A model generated the notes under the pieces. It worked only from the letters and a program-made list of their open reading frames with translations, ran no database searches and was not told where the DNA came from. Of a stretch of 64,000 nt of DNA, positions 42,866 through 55,932 are shown piece by piece. The number at the start of each line of letters is the position of its first letter. Within the stretch, counting starts at the first letter, position 1. Made by a program: the position numbers and the translations under genes. Origin of the DNA: Glycine soja (taxonomy: Eukaryota; Streptophyta; Magnoliopsida; Fabales; Fabaceae). The stretch lies in contig NC_041004.1 of NCBI RefSeq assembly GCF_004193775.1, positions 2,866,718-2,930,717 on the forward strand, in the 5' to 3' direction.

Positions 42866-43940
42866 ACTAATTTTTCTTAATATTGTAAAACATGTTTATC
42901 GTCTAATGAATATAAAAGATTAGACGATAAGAAAAATATTTTTCTTTAGAAAGAAGATGTAAAATCTAAAAACAAATTTAAAACTCTTTGTCAATCAAAC
43001 AAGAAAGCACACAAAAAATTTATATTGAATCGTTTTAACCTTAAAACTATATATGTTCAATTCTTGACAATCATCAAGTTTTTATCAACTTATCAAAGTT
43101 ATAAGTATTATTCACGGTCACTTCTAACTCTTAAACGTGTAAGTTATATCCTAAGCTTTGATTTAAACCCTGTATTCGTTATTATATCAAGTCATTGTTG
43201 GCTCTAAACAAATCAATAAGATTTGTCTAAAGGTTGTTCAGTGACTAAAGAATGATCATCTAACATAGGAATATATCACTTAACACTTTTAGTCTTTTCT
43301 CTCAAGGTATATAAGGTGATTTAAGAGTTTTTATGTCTTTATGAGAATATACAAAAAGTTTTGCAAGAAAAAATGAAAGAATGATTCATATAAATGAATC
43401 GTGTCTTGTTTTTTCAAAACTTCTTCTATACATAGTTTTTATCTTCAAGTATCTATTGTCTCTCAACGATTGGATTTTTCACTTTGTTCTTCACTTGATG
43501 TCTTTAGTCCGTTGGAACATTTGATACTTGTATTAAATGCACATTCTTTCTTCATGCCGATATGATAGTGTGTCTATATTTCAGTAGGAAAGTGATCACT
43601 TTCATCATAACACACCTGCAACAATAGAGCACGCCTTGAGGATTAGCATCTTCTATATTATGGACTTCTTTTATTTTTCATAGGACTTTGATAGGTCCTA
43701 GAATTTTTTCTACATGAAAGAATCTCTGACATAGAATATTAAGTGAACGTCTTAAATATACTATTTAAATGTTATATAAGATCGTCTTATGAGTACATTG
43801 TTTGAAAAACTTGAAATGCGCATAAACAAATCATGATTTGATAGTATATGAGGTGCAACTTTTAGGAGTCTTGATTCGTCTTTAAGACATAAATACTTTT
43901 TGACTTAACAACTAATTTATTAAATCATATGAACTCAATA
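42866..43940. other. intergenic stretch
   Basis: No gene recognised. ATCGTCTAA and TTAGACGAT form a short inverted repeat at 42898-42930. CACACAAAAAATTTATATTG at about 43010 resembles a phrase common in plant LTRs. Confidence 0.4.
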
Positions 43941-45060
43941 AAATTATATGTTGAAATAGCTAAAATCTATAAAATGATATAAATTCACATATTTATATAA
44001 TGATTTTATATAAATTTCTATTTTATTTTATGATAACATATTTTTTAAGGTATTCTAATTTTATTTTTCAATTAATTTAAATTCTTGTAATTTTTTTCTA
44101 GACATATTTTTTTATTAAATTTGTTATAATAAAATATTTTTACTATAATTTTATCGTGTTAATTAGTAATAGTGAAAATGAATTCTATAATATAAAATTA
44201 TTAAAAAAACAAAATACATCATTTATCATTATTCCTGTAAAAAATAAAAATTATCATTATGAATTTCATAAAGTATAATGTTGAAATAAAAAAATATTAT
44301 AAACGATATAATGATTAAAATAAAATAGTGTAATGTAAAAAAATGTAGGAGGAATGAGTGGAAAAAACAAATAAATAATAAGTCCATTTTTAACGGTAAT
44401 AAGAAGATTTAATTCATATTATAAGGATAAAAAAGAAATAAAATATATAAAAAATTAGAAGTTAGAAATAAGCATGTAAAAAAACGTTAATTCAAGTAGT
44501 GTTTCAAAACAAGTTAAAAGTTACTAAACAAAACTTGTTTATCAACAATGAAATAAGTTTTTCAGTTAGTTAAAAAGTTTCACCAAAATAAGTTAGTAAA
44601 AAAAGTTACAAATCACCTGAAATGGCCTGGTGAAAGTATATACATATAGCTGAAAGCTAGCTTAATGAATCATAAGTATTGATACTATTATCTATTGAAA
44701 TAGGTAAAAAAAAATATAAAATGACATAAAAAGACACATTTATGTTATATTTTTATATAAATTTTAATCTTATTTTATTGATAAAATATATTTTGGGGTA
44801 TTTAAAATTTTAGTTTTAATTAATTTTAAACACTTATAATTTTTTATTTATAGATCAACTATTTTAATTATATTTTTTTCTTTCAATTATTATATTTTTA
44901 AAAAATATAAAATAAAATAAACTTATTATCTAAAATATAAATATCTTAAAGTATAATTTGGAATAATAAAATAAATATTGTAAGTAGTACAATGACAGAA
45001 ATAATTAGTGTGATATAAAAATTACCAAAAAATAATAATAAAGTAAAATAAAATAAAACT
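43941..45060. repeat. two diverged AT-rich direct repeats, about 370 bp each
   Basis: About 43950-44340 and 44690-45040 share the order TTGAAATAG, AAAATGA(T/C)ATAAA, TTTTATATAAATTT, TATTTTATTGATAA, a GGTATT block, CACTTATAATTTTT-like text and a TAGTGTAATGTAAAA-like end. Probably two copies of an old AT-rich transposon. Confidence 0.45.
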
Positions 45061-45576
45061 ATTATATGTTATTATCAATATCTTAAATAATATAAAGATA
45101 AAAATGGGAAGACAGACCCTATCTTATATAAAAAAAGGGTTAAAAAATAAAACATTACCTTATATAGAAAGTATTAAAAAGAAAATCTTATAAATGTTCG
45201 AGAAAAAAAGAAAATAAAAATAAAAAGTTAACTAACATTTTAATTATTTTACCAAAATTAACGTCAAAAAAATTAAGAAATTATTAAAAAAATTATTTAA
45301 TAATCAAATAAATTTTTTAATTAAAAAAATTAAAAACTAACTGAGATATGTTGTTAAACATATTAATAAGAAAGTGTAAATCTAATACAAAAAAAATATG
45401 ATTTTATTGATAAAAAATACAAATGAATCATGTTTTTATGGTATATTTTTTGGTGTACTTTTAAGATGGAAACACCAATGAAAATGATATATTTGAAATA
45501 ATAGAAATAGGAATGAGAATAATAGCAGCTTGTGGGCTTTTTGCTCGCAATGGGTCGAGGAAGATCCAGTACAAGG
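45061..45576. other. AT-rich spacer
   Basis: Nothing recognised apart from A/T-rich simple sequence. Confidence 0.6.
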
Positions 45577-46122
45577 GGGACATGCTAGGTGCACCCAGCA
45601 ACATTGCTGGTGCACCCAGCAATTAGGTGAATGGGCAAAATTGCCCTTGCGTTAAAAAAAATAATTTCTTATTCCGGAAGAAGGTTCTTCCGGAAATCTT
45701 CCAGAAGAAGGTTCTTCCGGAAAGTTTTCAGAAGAAGTTTCTTCCGGTAGAACAATTTATTCTTCCGGATGAACAATTTGTTCTACCGGAAGAACCTTCT
45801 TCTGAAAAATTTCCGAAAGAAGGTTCTTCCGGATGAACAATTTATTCTACCGAAAGAACCTTCTTCTGGTAGCTTCTCCGGAAGAAGGTTTTTCCGGTAA
45901 AACAAATTGTTCATCCGGAAGAACCTTCTTCCGGAGAAGTTACCGGAAGAACTTCTTCCGATAACTTCTCCAGAAAAAGGTTCTTCTGATAAAATAAATT
46001 GTTCTACCGGAGGAACCTTCTTCCGAAAGAAGGAATTATTTTTTTAATACAAGGGTAATTTTGTCCATTCACCTAATTGCTGGGTGCACCAGCAATGTTA
46101 CTGGGTGCACCTAGCATGTCCC
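45577..46122. mobile_element. Mutator-type MITE with iterated CCGGAAGAA core
   Basis: 546 bp. Terminal inverted repeats of about 70 bp (GGGACATGCTAGGTGCACCC at the left; the right end is its inverse with one or two changes) contain GTGCACCCAGCAATTAGGTG. Flanked by 9-bp direct repeats AGTACAAGG (45568-45576) and ATTACAAGG (46123-46131), one mismatch, the target size of Mutator-like elements. The interior is a chain of about 15 alternating inverted motifs built from CCGGAAGAA, TTCTTCCGG and GAACAATTTATTC. No transposase. The open frame 45627-45836 is an artefact of these motifs. Confidence 0.88.
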
Positions 46123-47222
46123 ATTACAAGGTCATACTAGTGGGCTTACACTTTAGTCAAAGTTGGGCTTTTCTTGACCCAGCCTCATTATTTAAGTATT
46201 TATATGAAGGTATTTTTCGTATTTTTCTCTATATATTAATAATCGATCAGTAATTATGACTATACGTAGATCAATATCAAAGTTCGAAATTAGATATATT
46301 TGAAAGTCAGAACGTACAAGAAACATTTGCTCAAATCAAAATCTCGGTTTGTTCAAGTAAATCACTTAGAGCTTTTTTATATATATCATTTTCTATTTTA
46401 TAGGGAAATGATATGTCTTAATTTAAATTAATTATATATAATGTATATAGATATAGATATTTTTTTAGTATTTTACTCAATAACGCGCAATTAAAAGATT
46501 TATTTATGATATAAGAATTGGTATTTAAAGTTAATCGTTATATGTGTTAATGGTCTGAAAATATGTGTGTTTGGTTTTAGTCCCTCTAAAAAAAATTATC
46601 TAGGTGAATACTCAATTTTATTTGGATGCATTTTTATCATTTAAAAAATGTATTTTGAATATTTTTAAAATAAAAAAATAGACAGGATAGGATAGGATAA
46701 AACACGACAGTTATGAAGTAGAGTACTCAGTCAAAGGATTACTTAGTAAAGAAAATTAAAGCAACAAGATCACATAATGCATGAGAGGAGATCATGAAAT
46801 AGTAGAACATAGCTTATGCAAAGTTACAAAATTTAAACTTTCAAGCAAGAACTGGGCAAAGTTTTCTTCAACAGGTTTCGTTTATGAGAGCTATGAGCCT
46901 ATATCGATCATCAATTGAATTAAGTGAATTAAAGGAAATTAACGGGATAAAAATAGATTTGGAAATGCAATTTTTCTTATACTTGTGCAATTAATATTAA
47001 ATCTAGACAAAATTATGGTGAGTAGATTGAGAAAGTAAACTATATTAATAATTATAACCAGCATCCAAGAAATACTACTAATAATAATTATTCCGAGTTA
47101 AGGGCAACTTTTCTTTTGAAGTTAAGGGCAACCTAATTGCTTAGAGATCCAGTAAAAAAACAAAAATCCATAGAGATCTTAAATAAATAAATTGCTTATA
47201 TAAATAAATTTTAAATCATTTA
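46123..47222. other. AT-rich spacer
   Basis: No gene recognised. Confidence 0.6.
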
Positions 47223-47600
47223 GGGTGTGTTTGGACGGAGGAATGTAAAATTCTGAGAAATTTTAAATTCTAAGAATTTTAAATATTATAATTGAAATTC
47301 TTTTATTTTCAAAATTTTGTGTTTGGATAAAAAAAGTTAAAATTATGAGAGTAAAAAAAAATGAATGAAAAAAAAGAAAAAATATGATTGGTGTGCTAGT
47401 TACATGTGTTCCTCTACGTTCTCAGGCCCGATCGATGTTCTATAATCCCAGACGGTGTTTCTTGAAGAAGATTGTAAGAAGAGAATTTCAATTTTTCACT
47501 TTTTAAAAAGAAATTAAAATTTCAAATTTTTAGTTGTTTAAAATTATGTTTTAAAATTCTAAAATTTTAAATTATTAAAAAACATATCCAAATGTCATCA
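47223..47600. repeat. possible hAT-type MITE
   Basis: Begins AGGGTGTGTTTGGACGG and ends ACATATCCAAATGTCAT. Internal AAATTTTAAATT-type inverted phrases occur on both sides. A start of GGTGTGTTTGG is typical of hAT-like MITEs. The terminal match is imperfect and no clean 8-bp duplication is visible. Confidence 0.45.
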
Positions 47601-48561
47601 AAACTTTGAGAATGTAAAGTAAAATGTTCTGAAATAAGATCGGTGAAAGGCGTAATCTTGGAGTATAAATTACAAATTACCATTCCAACATGGTGAGTAA
47701 CATACAACTATTGAGGTCAACAAAAGTTTCTTGTACCTCCTAACCTCCGAATGATCGATCTTAATTAATTTACATAAAGTCGCAATTAATTCTCAAATGC
47801 TATTTTGCAGAGAGAGAGAGAAAAAAAAATGTGAAAATATGCCCTTCCTTTTATAAACAATGAAATACAAAGACTTGGTCAAAGAAAAGCATTACTTCGG
47901 CTACAATACAAACCCGTATGAATATGACACTATGGATCTTCCCTTAACCCATAGAGAGATGTCGCCTCCGTACCCTTTTTAATTGAGCAAACCAGCTAGA
48001 TTTATGCATCAAATTAATTTCCAAAACACAAAAAGAAGAAATTAAAAACAAACGAAGTCAAGCTTCTGCGAAACTACAAATAACTTAAAAATAATAAAAA
48101 AAAAAAACTGCGCAAGCATTAATAAACTAACAAGCATAACTCTGCAAAACTTATAATTTACATCATTTCATAAAAACTAATCTTCCTTAGCCATCAATCC
48201 CAGATATAATAATATAAGCTGAAACCGTCATATGTAAGAACACTATTTTTTTTTTTTAACAAGCAATTTGGCAGCTTGAATTTCTATATCCTCAAAAGTC
48301 CCAAACCCAGTTATATGAATTTGATCATCATCTTTGACTCATTAATAATACAACTTAGCCATTCAAGTCATTCAAACTACACCCATTAGAGTAAACGACA
48401 TATAGCATATTTAGCAACACGTTCAGAATAAAAGAAAAAAAAAATATCGCGTTTGAGATGTGAAAAAAGCTATAACTAATAACTTCTGAAAATCACTTTC
48501 AAAATGTGGAAAATCACATCCGAAACGTGAAACCAGACTAATAAATTTATTTTATCTTCTT
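47601..48561. other. 3' flank of the DUF1442 gene, with a small plus-strand ORF
   Basis: Probably includes the DUF1442 3' UTR (minus strand). 47860-47982 on the plus strand is a 40-codon frame starting MKYKDLVKEKHYFGYN and ending PPYPF; its composition is protein-like, but no family was recognised. GA run at 47810-47821. Confidence 0.4.
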
Positions 48562-49644
48562 CTAATGGGATGATGAGTCTCTGAAAAGGTGTTCTTCTCC
48601 TGATTGTTGATCTATGTGTTTGATCCAACGGCTAGGACGAGTCTTTGAAGTTGTTGCTGGTGGTGGTGGTGGTGCCGGTGATACACCACTTCTACTACTC
48701 CCTATGTATGCAATATCCAAACCCTTCCCAACAGGAAGGAAAACTGACCTAACTATACGGACACCTTTTTGTAGCACCATGTTCCATCTGAAGCCGCCAC
48801 AAAAGTTTCTCTGCCATGCATTCTTGCATGCCAAAACCGCTCCTTTTGGACCCACCTTAGCCACCCTCAGAACCCTAGCGAACTCCTTCCTTTTGCAATC
48901 GACCACCAGAAAGTCTAGCCCCGCCAGCCGCGCCACCGCAGCCTCCGCCTCCCCAGCCACCACCTCCGGCGGCGGCGACACCCCCATCTCGGCTAAGGCC
49001 GTTATGTACTGCATCTTCGACCGTTCATCAGGGACTATGCACACGTGTCTTGCACCCGTGTTGCGAGCTGCAACTGCTAGGCCTACGCTTGCAGCTATGG
49101 GACCACCGTAGGACCATGATTCTACTATGAATTTCGTGTTCCATCCTGCAGCCATGGCTGATAGCAACTCTGGTACCCCGGTTTCCTTGAATTTCTCACA
49201 CTGCAATACAAAACAAAGAAAGAAAAAAGAAAAAAAAAAGAGTCAAATTCATCATACCCAAAATTCAACTAGGTTTGGTATTTATTAATTTCGAATCGTC
49301 TTTAATGAAAACTAGCATAATTAATCAAATTTATACATCTATTAATTTTGCATAACCGTACATACACAAGAAAGAAAGTAGAGCTAAGAAGCAATTTACA
49401 TAATAAACAAACAACGACACCAAAAACAACAACATAGCCTTATCTGAGTCGGTCACTGAGTTTGCTACATGAATCACACGACGTCATTGAGTTTGGTTAA
49501 AGACCAGAGTTTCAGAGATAATAAAGAAAGAAGGAAAGAAAATAAAGAAAGAAACTATGTGATTGATTTGATAAGGGTGCTTACTGATTTAACCGTATCT
49601 ATGTAAGCTTGTAAGGCTGATTCGGGAGACCAAACGAGCTTCAT
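48562..49644 (-). CDS. DUF1442 family protein, two exons
   Basis: Exon 1 is 49585-49644 (20 codons, MKLVWSPESALQAY...TVKS), the intron is 49201-49584 (GTAAGC...TTGCAG, phase 0), exon 2 is 48562-49200. The product is 232 residues, the family's usual size. Motifs in order: WNTKFIVESWS, VGLAVAAR, RHVCIVPDERSK, VARLAGLDFLVVDC, ARVLRVAKVGPKGAVLACKNAW, VRSVFLPVGKGLDIAYIG, a Pro-rich linker, then RPSRWIKHIDQQSGEEH. The fold is annotated as S-adenosylmethionine methyltransferase-like, but no activity is known to me for plant members. All residues common to the family that I can recall are present, so it is probably functional. Its neighbour is a CRR4-like gene, as in Arabidopsis (At2g45350-At2g45360). 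Broken pieces of this gene and of its upstream DNA fill 12-37 kb. Confidence 0.92.
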
Positions 49645-50410
49645 GGTGTGTATGTATGTACTTATGTGAGTGTATGTATCTTCTTTCTTTGTGGTTCTTT
49701 ATCTTCTTGATCACTTTCTGGGTCTTGGTTTAATTTGGATATCGTGTCAAGGAGATTGAATTGATCAAAGAAAAAGAAAGAGAGAGGTACACTTTTGACG
49801 TACGGGGTAGTGTTAGGTATACAAGAGTTGATAAAATGGTGTGCTGATGAAGGATATATATGAAGGGAGAGAAAGAAGGATCGAGACAGAGGCGTCAGAT
49901 ATGTGAGGGCGTTGACATTTGGATCGTGCAATTTGAACGTGTAGATTGAACCTATAGAAATAAATAATCTATATATACATGCAATAAATTTTGTATGGTT
50001 CCTTTTATAATATGCTTTTAATTGTTAATTTATTTTGCTTCAAATTTTCCTTTTCCACCTCAGCTTACCTTAAATACAAGAAGGAAAATGATATTAACTG
50101 TGAAATATTATTCTACACATTCATAACAATCTAATGTGCCATTCACCGCTTGGGGGTAGTTTTCATTGGTGTGAGTAGTTTTCGTACTAAAATTAGCATC
50201 ATTGATATAAGAATTGTTGCATGGTGTATTAAAATATGTTGATAAGAATACTATTACTCTGATTAAATTAGCTGGAAATGATAAACCCAATAGCTATCCG
50301 CTGCTGATTAAAATTTCGTCTTATCCATATATATTTCTTTACACACTTTGCTTTTATTCCGTTTACTATATGCATTGTGCAGACGTCACAGTATACATTA
50401 AAATAAAATG
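49645..50410 (-). promoter_or_regulatory. DUF1442 5' UTR and promoter region
   Basis: A TATA-like stretch (TATATATCC on the minus strand, 49853-49861) lies about 210 bp before the ATG. Blocks at 49855-49945 and 50210-50390 are repeated four times in the array at 16-35 kb, while sequence between them (49950-50200) is not, so this region also gained or lost DNA after duplication. Confidence 0.55.
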
Positions 50411-50850
50411 GTTTTTTTCGAGTGGCTTAATTTCTTGCTCTCTCTCTTTTTTTTAAATATAGTTATGAATATATATTTTTCTTTCATTTTAAATATTTTG
50501 TCCAAATTTAAAACTTTTTTATGTTGTGTTTCACACCTCGGTCCAACCTCTCATGAGGATAAAGAACCCTCCTATAGCTAATTAATGTACTTATACTTAT
50601 CCCCTTGGAAAAATGTACTTATACTTATCCCCTTGTTATAGATAGTCAACGACCCTCTTACATTGATAAGGAAATGTCCATATCATCTCAAATATATATT
50701 GTCAAGAAATAGGGGGAAAGAAAGCACCCATATATATTATACAAAGAATAAAATATGTTATCTCATATTCCTTAGCTCTAGACCCAAACTTGAACTAATT
50801 TGAATGAGAGAGTGTTTGTAGGTAACACTCATCGTTGTGCTAAAATCAAG
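50411..50850. other. spacer
   Basis: A tandem duplication of about 34 bp containing GTACTTATACTTATCCCCTTG at about 50586-50636. No gene. Confidence 0.5.
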
Positions 50851-51150
50851 GGTACGTTATGTTTTGAGCAAGACCGGCCGCAAGAAGCACTTGATTGCCA
50901 CATCTAGGTTGGTAAGATATAACTTGAAATTAAACAAAATATATTTAAAATTTTACATTCAATAATAAATATTTAACATATATTTCTCTAATGAATAACG
51001 CATTACTCGCTCTATTATTCTTTAACATTTTTTTTTCAAAAGTTGTGGTTTAATGATTGATGAAGTTATTAAATCATGTTAGTTATAAACAAAATAAATT
51101 TATTTGATCAAATTATCATTCTTGAAGTTTGACAAAACTATTTTAATTCT
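50851..51150. repeat. duplicated flank, empty site of the Pack-MULE
   Basis: Parallels 4060-4227 joined to 5659-5790. ATTACTCGCTC, TTTTTTTTTC and AGTTGTGGTTTAATGA are continuous here where the element sits at 4.2-5.7 kb. Confidence 0.75.
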
Positions 51151-51248
51151 TCCTTATTAATATATACTCCGTGATTTTGTTATTTGGTGGTTTAGTGTTA
51201 TTGATTTCATACCTTAATTAATGACCTTTGTATTTTGTATAAGTGGAA

Positions 51249-51249
<1 letters not shown>

Positions 51250-51328
<79 letters not shown>
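51250..51328. repeat. (TA)n microsatellite, about 39 units
   Basis: Uninterrupted TA dinucleotides. The repetitive Ile-Tyr open frames on both strands come from this run. Confidence 0.98.
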
Positions 51329-51330
<2 letters not shown>

Positions 51331-52916
51331 ATATGAATGTTAGAGTCCTTGGATATATACTTCCACTGATCCAAAATACAACAGTGATCTTAGAGAACCA
51401 ACACACTCCCCTAAAGCCAATACCTTATATGGTCACTTTCTCTTAGATTTGTAAAAATCACTTTTGAATTGCATTATTTTGTAAATTCTGTTTTTTAAAG
51501 CTTCTATACCAATATATTTGCTTCCCAAGTGGTGGTTGATTAATTAGGGTCTTTAAGGCTCGCCACCCAAGTTTTATTCATAGGAAGTCTTTTGTAATTT
51601 TTTATATATTAAAGGAATCTTTGTAATTAGTGCTGCTTGGTGTTGACTTAGGGAAGGGAGAAGGCTGTGTAGATGAACATTTGAAGAAGAAGGAACTTTA
51701 TTGCAAGAACAAATTAAATCAAGGTAGCAATGCAAGTCAACAAGCAACCACTAGTCAAGGGCTGCCAAAGAAAGAACTTCCAGGTTGAAGAAAGCAACTG
51801 CTAAGGGTTAAGTTCTCACTTTTCAGCGCCAAGCATTTTATGGGTGATGTGATGGACACACGCATTGGGTCCAGGCTATATACAAGGTAAATTTAAGGGG
51901 TGATGGAACTCGAATTTATGGGGGAAATACAAGGTACTTGAATTGGGATCACAATTTTTTACTAGTGATAAACGTAAATCCCATAAAGAGAAAAGAATAT
52001 AAAAAAATATAAAAAATATAAGATAGACAATAAAATAATAATGATAATAATGCATAAATGATTTTTTTTTAAACATTTCATTAATATTTCTCATTTTTTT
52101 TCATTTCTCCCTTCTTATCACCTTATAAATCTTATTACACTTTTTTTTTCTTTTTAGGTGTTAGATAATACATTGAATACCTACCAAATATTTTCCAAAA
52201 CAAAAAAAGTATCCGTATTCATTCTATTGGAATTTTACACCCACTGTCCACCCAATATATGGGGTTAACTTAACTATACCTAAGTCAGTGAGATGAATTT
52301 ATTTTATAATAATAATAATAGTAATAACAAATGTTAAGATGAAATAAAATGTTTAGTTGAATAAAGCATAAAAGTATTTAGTGAGCTGAAAAAGGATCAA
52401 AAGTGTAAAAGAGAAACTAGCTAATAAAGAAAAAATTTGACAATGAATGAAAAAACACAGGGAGGGAGTAGCAGGTTCAAATATTTGCAAAAACAAGTAA
52501 AGATCTAAAAAAGAAATACATAAAAGATAATCAATTATTATTGACAAACACTCACTTTCTTTTTCATCTTTTTCTATTTAATTTTCTTTTTATTTTTCAC
52601 TTTTTCCCCATCATATAATTTATCAAATTTATTATTTTGCTTTTCTAAATTGCTTAATATATAGTAGTTAGAAAGAAACTTTGCATAAAAGCATCAAATA
52701 GTAAATGAATTCTAAGGTGGAAAAGTGACTCAAGTCTCCCATCATGGGAAAGTAATTTTCTTCTATTAGATTTCTTCACTGCTAGATCTATGGCTAAAAA
52801 TGATTTGTTTTTCTTTTTTTTTTCCCCTTATTTTTCTTCTCTTTCCTTATTAACGCCTCATTTATAACACGTTTATCTAGAAAAATATAATGAAGAATGA
52901 TTCAAAAATAACTAAG
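51329..52916. other. gene-free stretch
   Basis: No gene recognised. 51500-51900 is less AT-rich (GGTGGTTGATTAATTAGGG, CAACAAGCAACCACTAG) and may be an old repeat. Confidence 0.5.
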
Positions 52917-53450
52917 TGTTGGAAGAAGCTTTAAAGGCATTGAAGATCTTTTCGATTCTAAGACTAAACACATTTTCGAAGGGAGCAAATTTAAGTAACC
53001 AAACCAAAAATGCAATCGAAATCAATCTTGGCAATTACTTATTAAAAAACTTGGTCGAAATGGTTGTTTGAAGACACTTACATGCAGTTATCAGATTGAA
53101 GGCTTTCAAAAACAGGTGTCCAAATTGTAGATATTGAATTAGGAATCATTGTACATGTGTCAAGATAATGTGGTTTAACCGTTAGAAGAGTATATAGGAA
53201 ATCTATAAATAAGAGATTATGTAACCATTTCAGTTAATTGGTTTGAAATAGGCATGTGTGTGCACGCACACATATAGATAACACAATCACGTCTCATACA
53301 TTGAAATATCTACCTATTTCTTGAAAAATTGTATGTTTTTACTCAACTTTTATATTAATGCAATTGTTTTTTTGATGTCTAATTCTACTTTTTCGATGAC
53401 TCCTACTTTGTCTATGACTTTCTTTTTCCTATGACCCTTTATCCTATCTT
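52917..53450 (+). mobile_element. possible solo LTR or LTR fragment
   Basis: Starts TGTTGGAAGAAGC, contains AACAGGTGTCCAAATTGTAG and a TATA-like ATCTATAAATAAGAG at about 53200. The order resembles soybean copia-type LTRs. The right end was not located and no target duplication is seen. Confidence 0.4.
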
Positions 53451-54276
53451 GTCCCATTCTTGTATTTTTAACTTGTTCAATTTATCTTTCTACAACTGAT
53501 TCTTCTTTTGATTACTCTTTCTTTCTTTAATATTGTATTGAACTTGTTTTTAGAAATGCTTAATTGGATACATTTCTTAGAAAAATTACATGTTGCATGC
53601 AAATTTTTTTCTTCTCAAAAGATGCAAAATTGTTACCTATCTTCAAAGTTGTTATTGGAACTTGTATATCAATACTTTTTTTTTTGTTAAGATTATCGCA
53701 ATATTCAAATAATTATATATTTTTTAATTTGAAACAAGAGAAGTCGTTAGTTTGAATAAAAAGAATTCATATCCCTAAATGTAATATTGTGATTCTAAAC
53801 TTTAAAACACTTCCTTTATTAATTTAAAATCATTGTGAGAAATTATGTTATAAGTTCTTTTTGTAAGTCCTCAAAATTTATTTTCAAATTTCCACCATCA
53901 ACAGTTTGATGGGTGAAGAAAAAAAACGTAAAATTGTGTTTCTTAAATTAGAGAAATAAAATTTATTGTTCTTTCTTTTTTAATTTTTCAACTAGATAAA
54001 AAATAACATTATTCATATTTTCGATCTTAATTTTCTTTAAGACACTATGAAAGATAACACTATCACTTAGCTGACACCTGAGATGATACATGCATAGCAT
54101 TCCATCATCTCTTTTATTAGTGACTTGTTAATTAATTGAAGAATTAATATATGATCAATTTTAATTTTTGAGAAATTAAATTGATAGAAAAATATTCAAA
54201 AGAAATTAAATGAAAATAAAACATTAGCAAGCGACCAAAATGTGGTTTTCGACCTTTTTTTTAATTAAATTTGGTG

Positions 54277-54307
<31 letters not shown>

Positions 54308-55877
54308 CCTTGTTAAGAGGCATGGTTAAGAGTATGCTTTTAATCATTAGGTCAATTCATACAAAATTGAAAGAAAGAAGAACAAAAAGGTATATACCAA
54401 AAGGAGTGAGACAGCATAAATAAAAAACCAGGCTTGTTCGCTACATGCAAGATCAGAAGAAACCAAAGTAACTAAATTATAATTTAACAACTTGCGAAAG
54501 GTGACACATCATACGGTCACAATCATCTACAAATATCAATTTTAAAATATTATTCTTTCAGTTTCCTAACTTTCCTCTATTGATTAATGTATGGTAGACA
54601 GTGAAAGGTAAGAAATACATCTGTTATAGAAAATCTTATTAACACAAAAACACACCAAAATTATTATCTTTAAATTAAAATAAATCTAAATTTCACGATC
54701 ACGAAAACCGTCTCTAAGAAAATTATATTAATTAGTAACATATATATAATACTCCTACTAACTATTTATGATGGAACATATTTGCATAACTTTGTCTTGA
54801 GGGTGGCAGCTCCGACTGGGTTTGGGCAACTAATAGGAGTTGAAAATAAGTGTTAGAGAATTTATAATAAATCATGAATTTTTTGTTAATCAGTTGAGTT
54901 ATATTATTTTATGTTATTTATTTATTTATTTTGAACAAGTAAGTGACTAAAATGCACGAGAATACTCTGTTGTATAGCACCAACGACAACGCGAAGAAAA
55001 AACTTGATACATGACAGTTATATACAAAGTCTGCTTGTTTTTAAGTTTCAATATTCTACACCTAATGAAGGATTTTATTATTTTATGTACATATATTAAT
55101 GATTTAGCAGCCAAAGTAATCATACAATTCTTTTCGTATATATGTTTCATCACTTAACTTAATTTGAAGTTTGATCAAATCAACACTCGAGGATTTGATT
55201 TTCCATATTTAATGTTATCCTGACGATACTCCATACATTAATTAAGAGGACAAAATGATGTATTTATCATTGCGTTTAATTTTGATTATTTGATACATTA
55301 TTAGTATAAAAATTGAGTAAAAAATGTATCCATTGATAGTGTAAATTGTTGGAATAATTTCAGCAGACAATAGACGTGTTTTTAAATTCATATATATAAG
55401 CATGCCTGCATATTTCATACATTATTCTTTTAAATAAAACTACGTGATTGACAAGCATTTGATTATATTTATGTTATTGTCCACTTTTCATAAAATTTGA
55501 TATAAACAATAAGTAATAAATATAATTCTGTAGTTTGATTGATAAAGTTATCAATGTCCTAAAAGTGAGTACGTATGTGTGTAGTTTTAATACTAGCTAT
55601 TCATTTTAATTATACAGTTAAATTTTAATCTTCGCATGCTCTTATCATATCTGTATCGTAACATTGATACACTTCATATGTATGGATGATATAACTTAAA
55701 AACTATTATATTTTAATAATTTTTTAAATTAAATTTATATATATCATTAGCTTTATATATAACATGAATTTCATTTATTCAACAATTATAATTATTTATT
55801 CTTTAATTTTTTGAGTTAATTAAATTCTATCAAAATTAAATAAATTAATAATCAAATGATTCAAGATGTTTACATTT

Positions 55878-55932
<55 letters not shown>

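Noticed and set aside
45627..45836. 69-residue ORF rich in LPEE/FQKK repeats
   Set aside because: Translation of the CCGGAAGAA motif chain inside a MITE.
48194..48338. Minus-strand frame containing GFGTFEDIEIQAAKLLV downstream of DUF1442
   Set aside because: It looks protein-like but is under 50 codons, has a stop just before it, no ATG and no recognised family.
48614..49111. 165-residue plus-strand ORF
   Set aside because: Antisense shadow of DUF1442 exon 2, which has clear family motifs and splice sites.
51218..51446. Ile-Tyr repeat ORFs on both strands
   Set aside because: Translation of the TA microsatellite.
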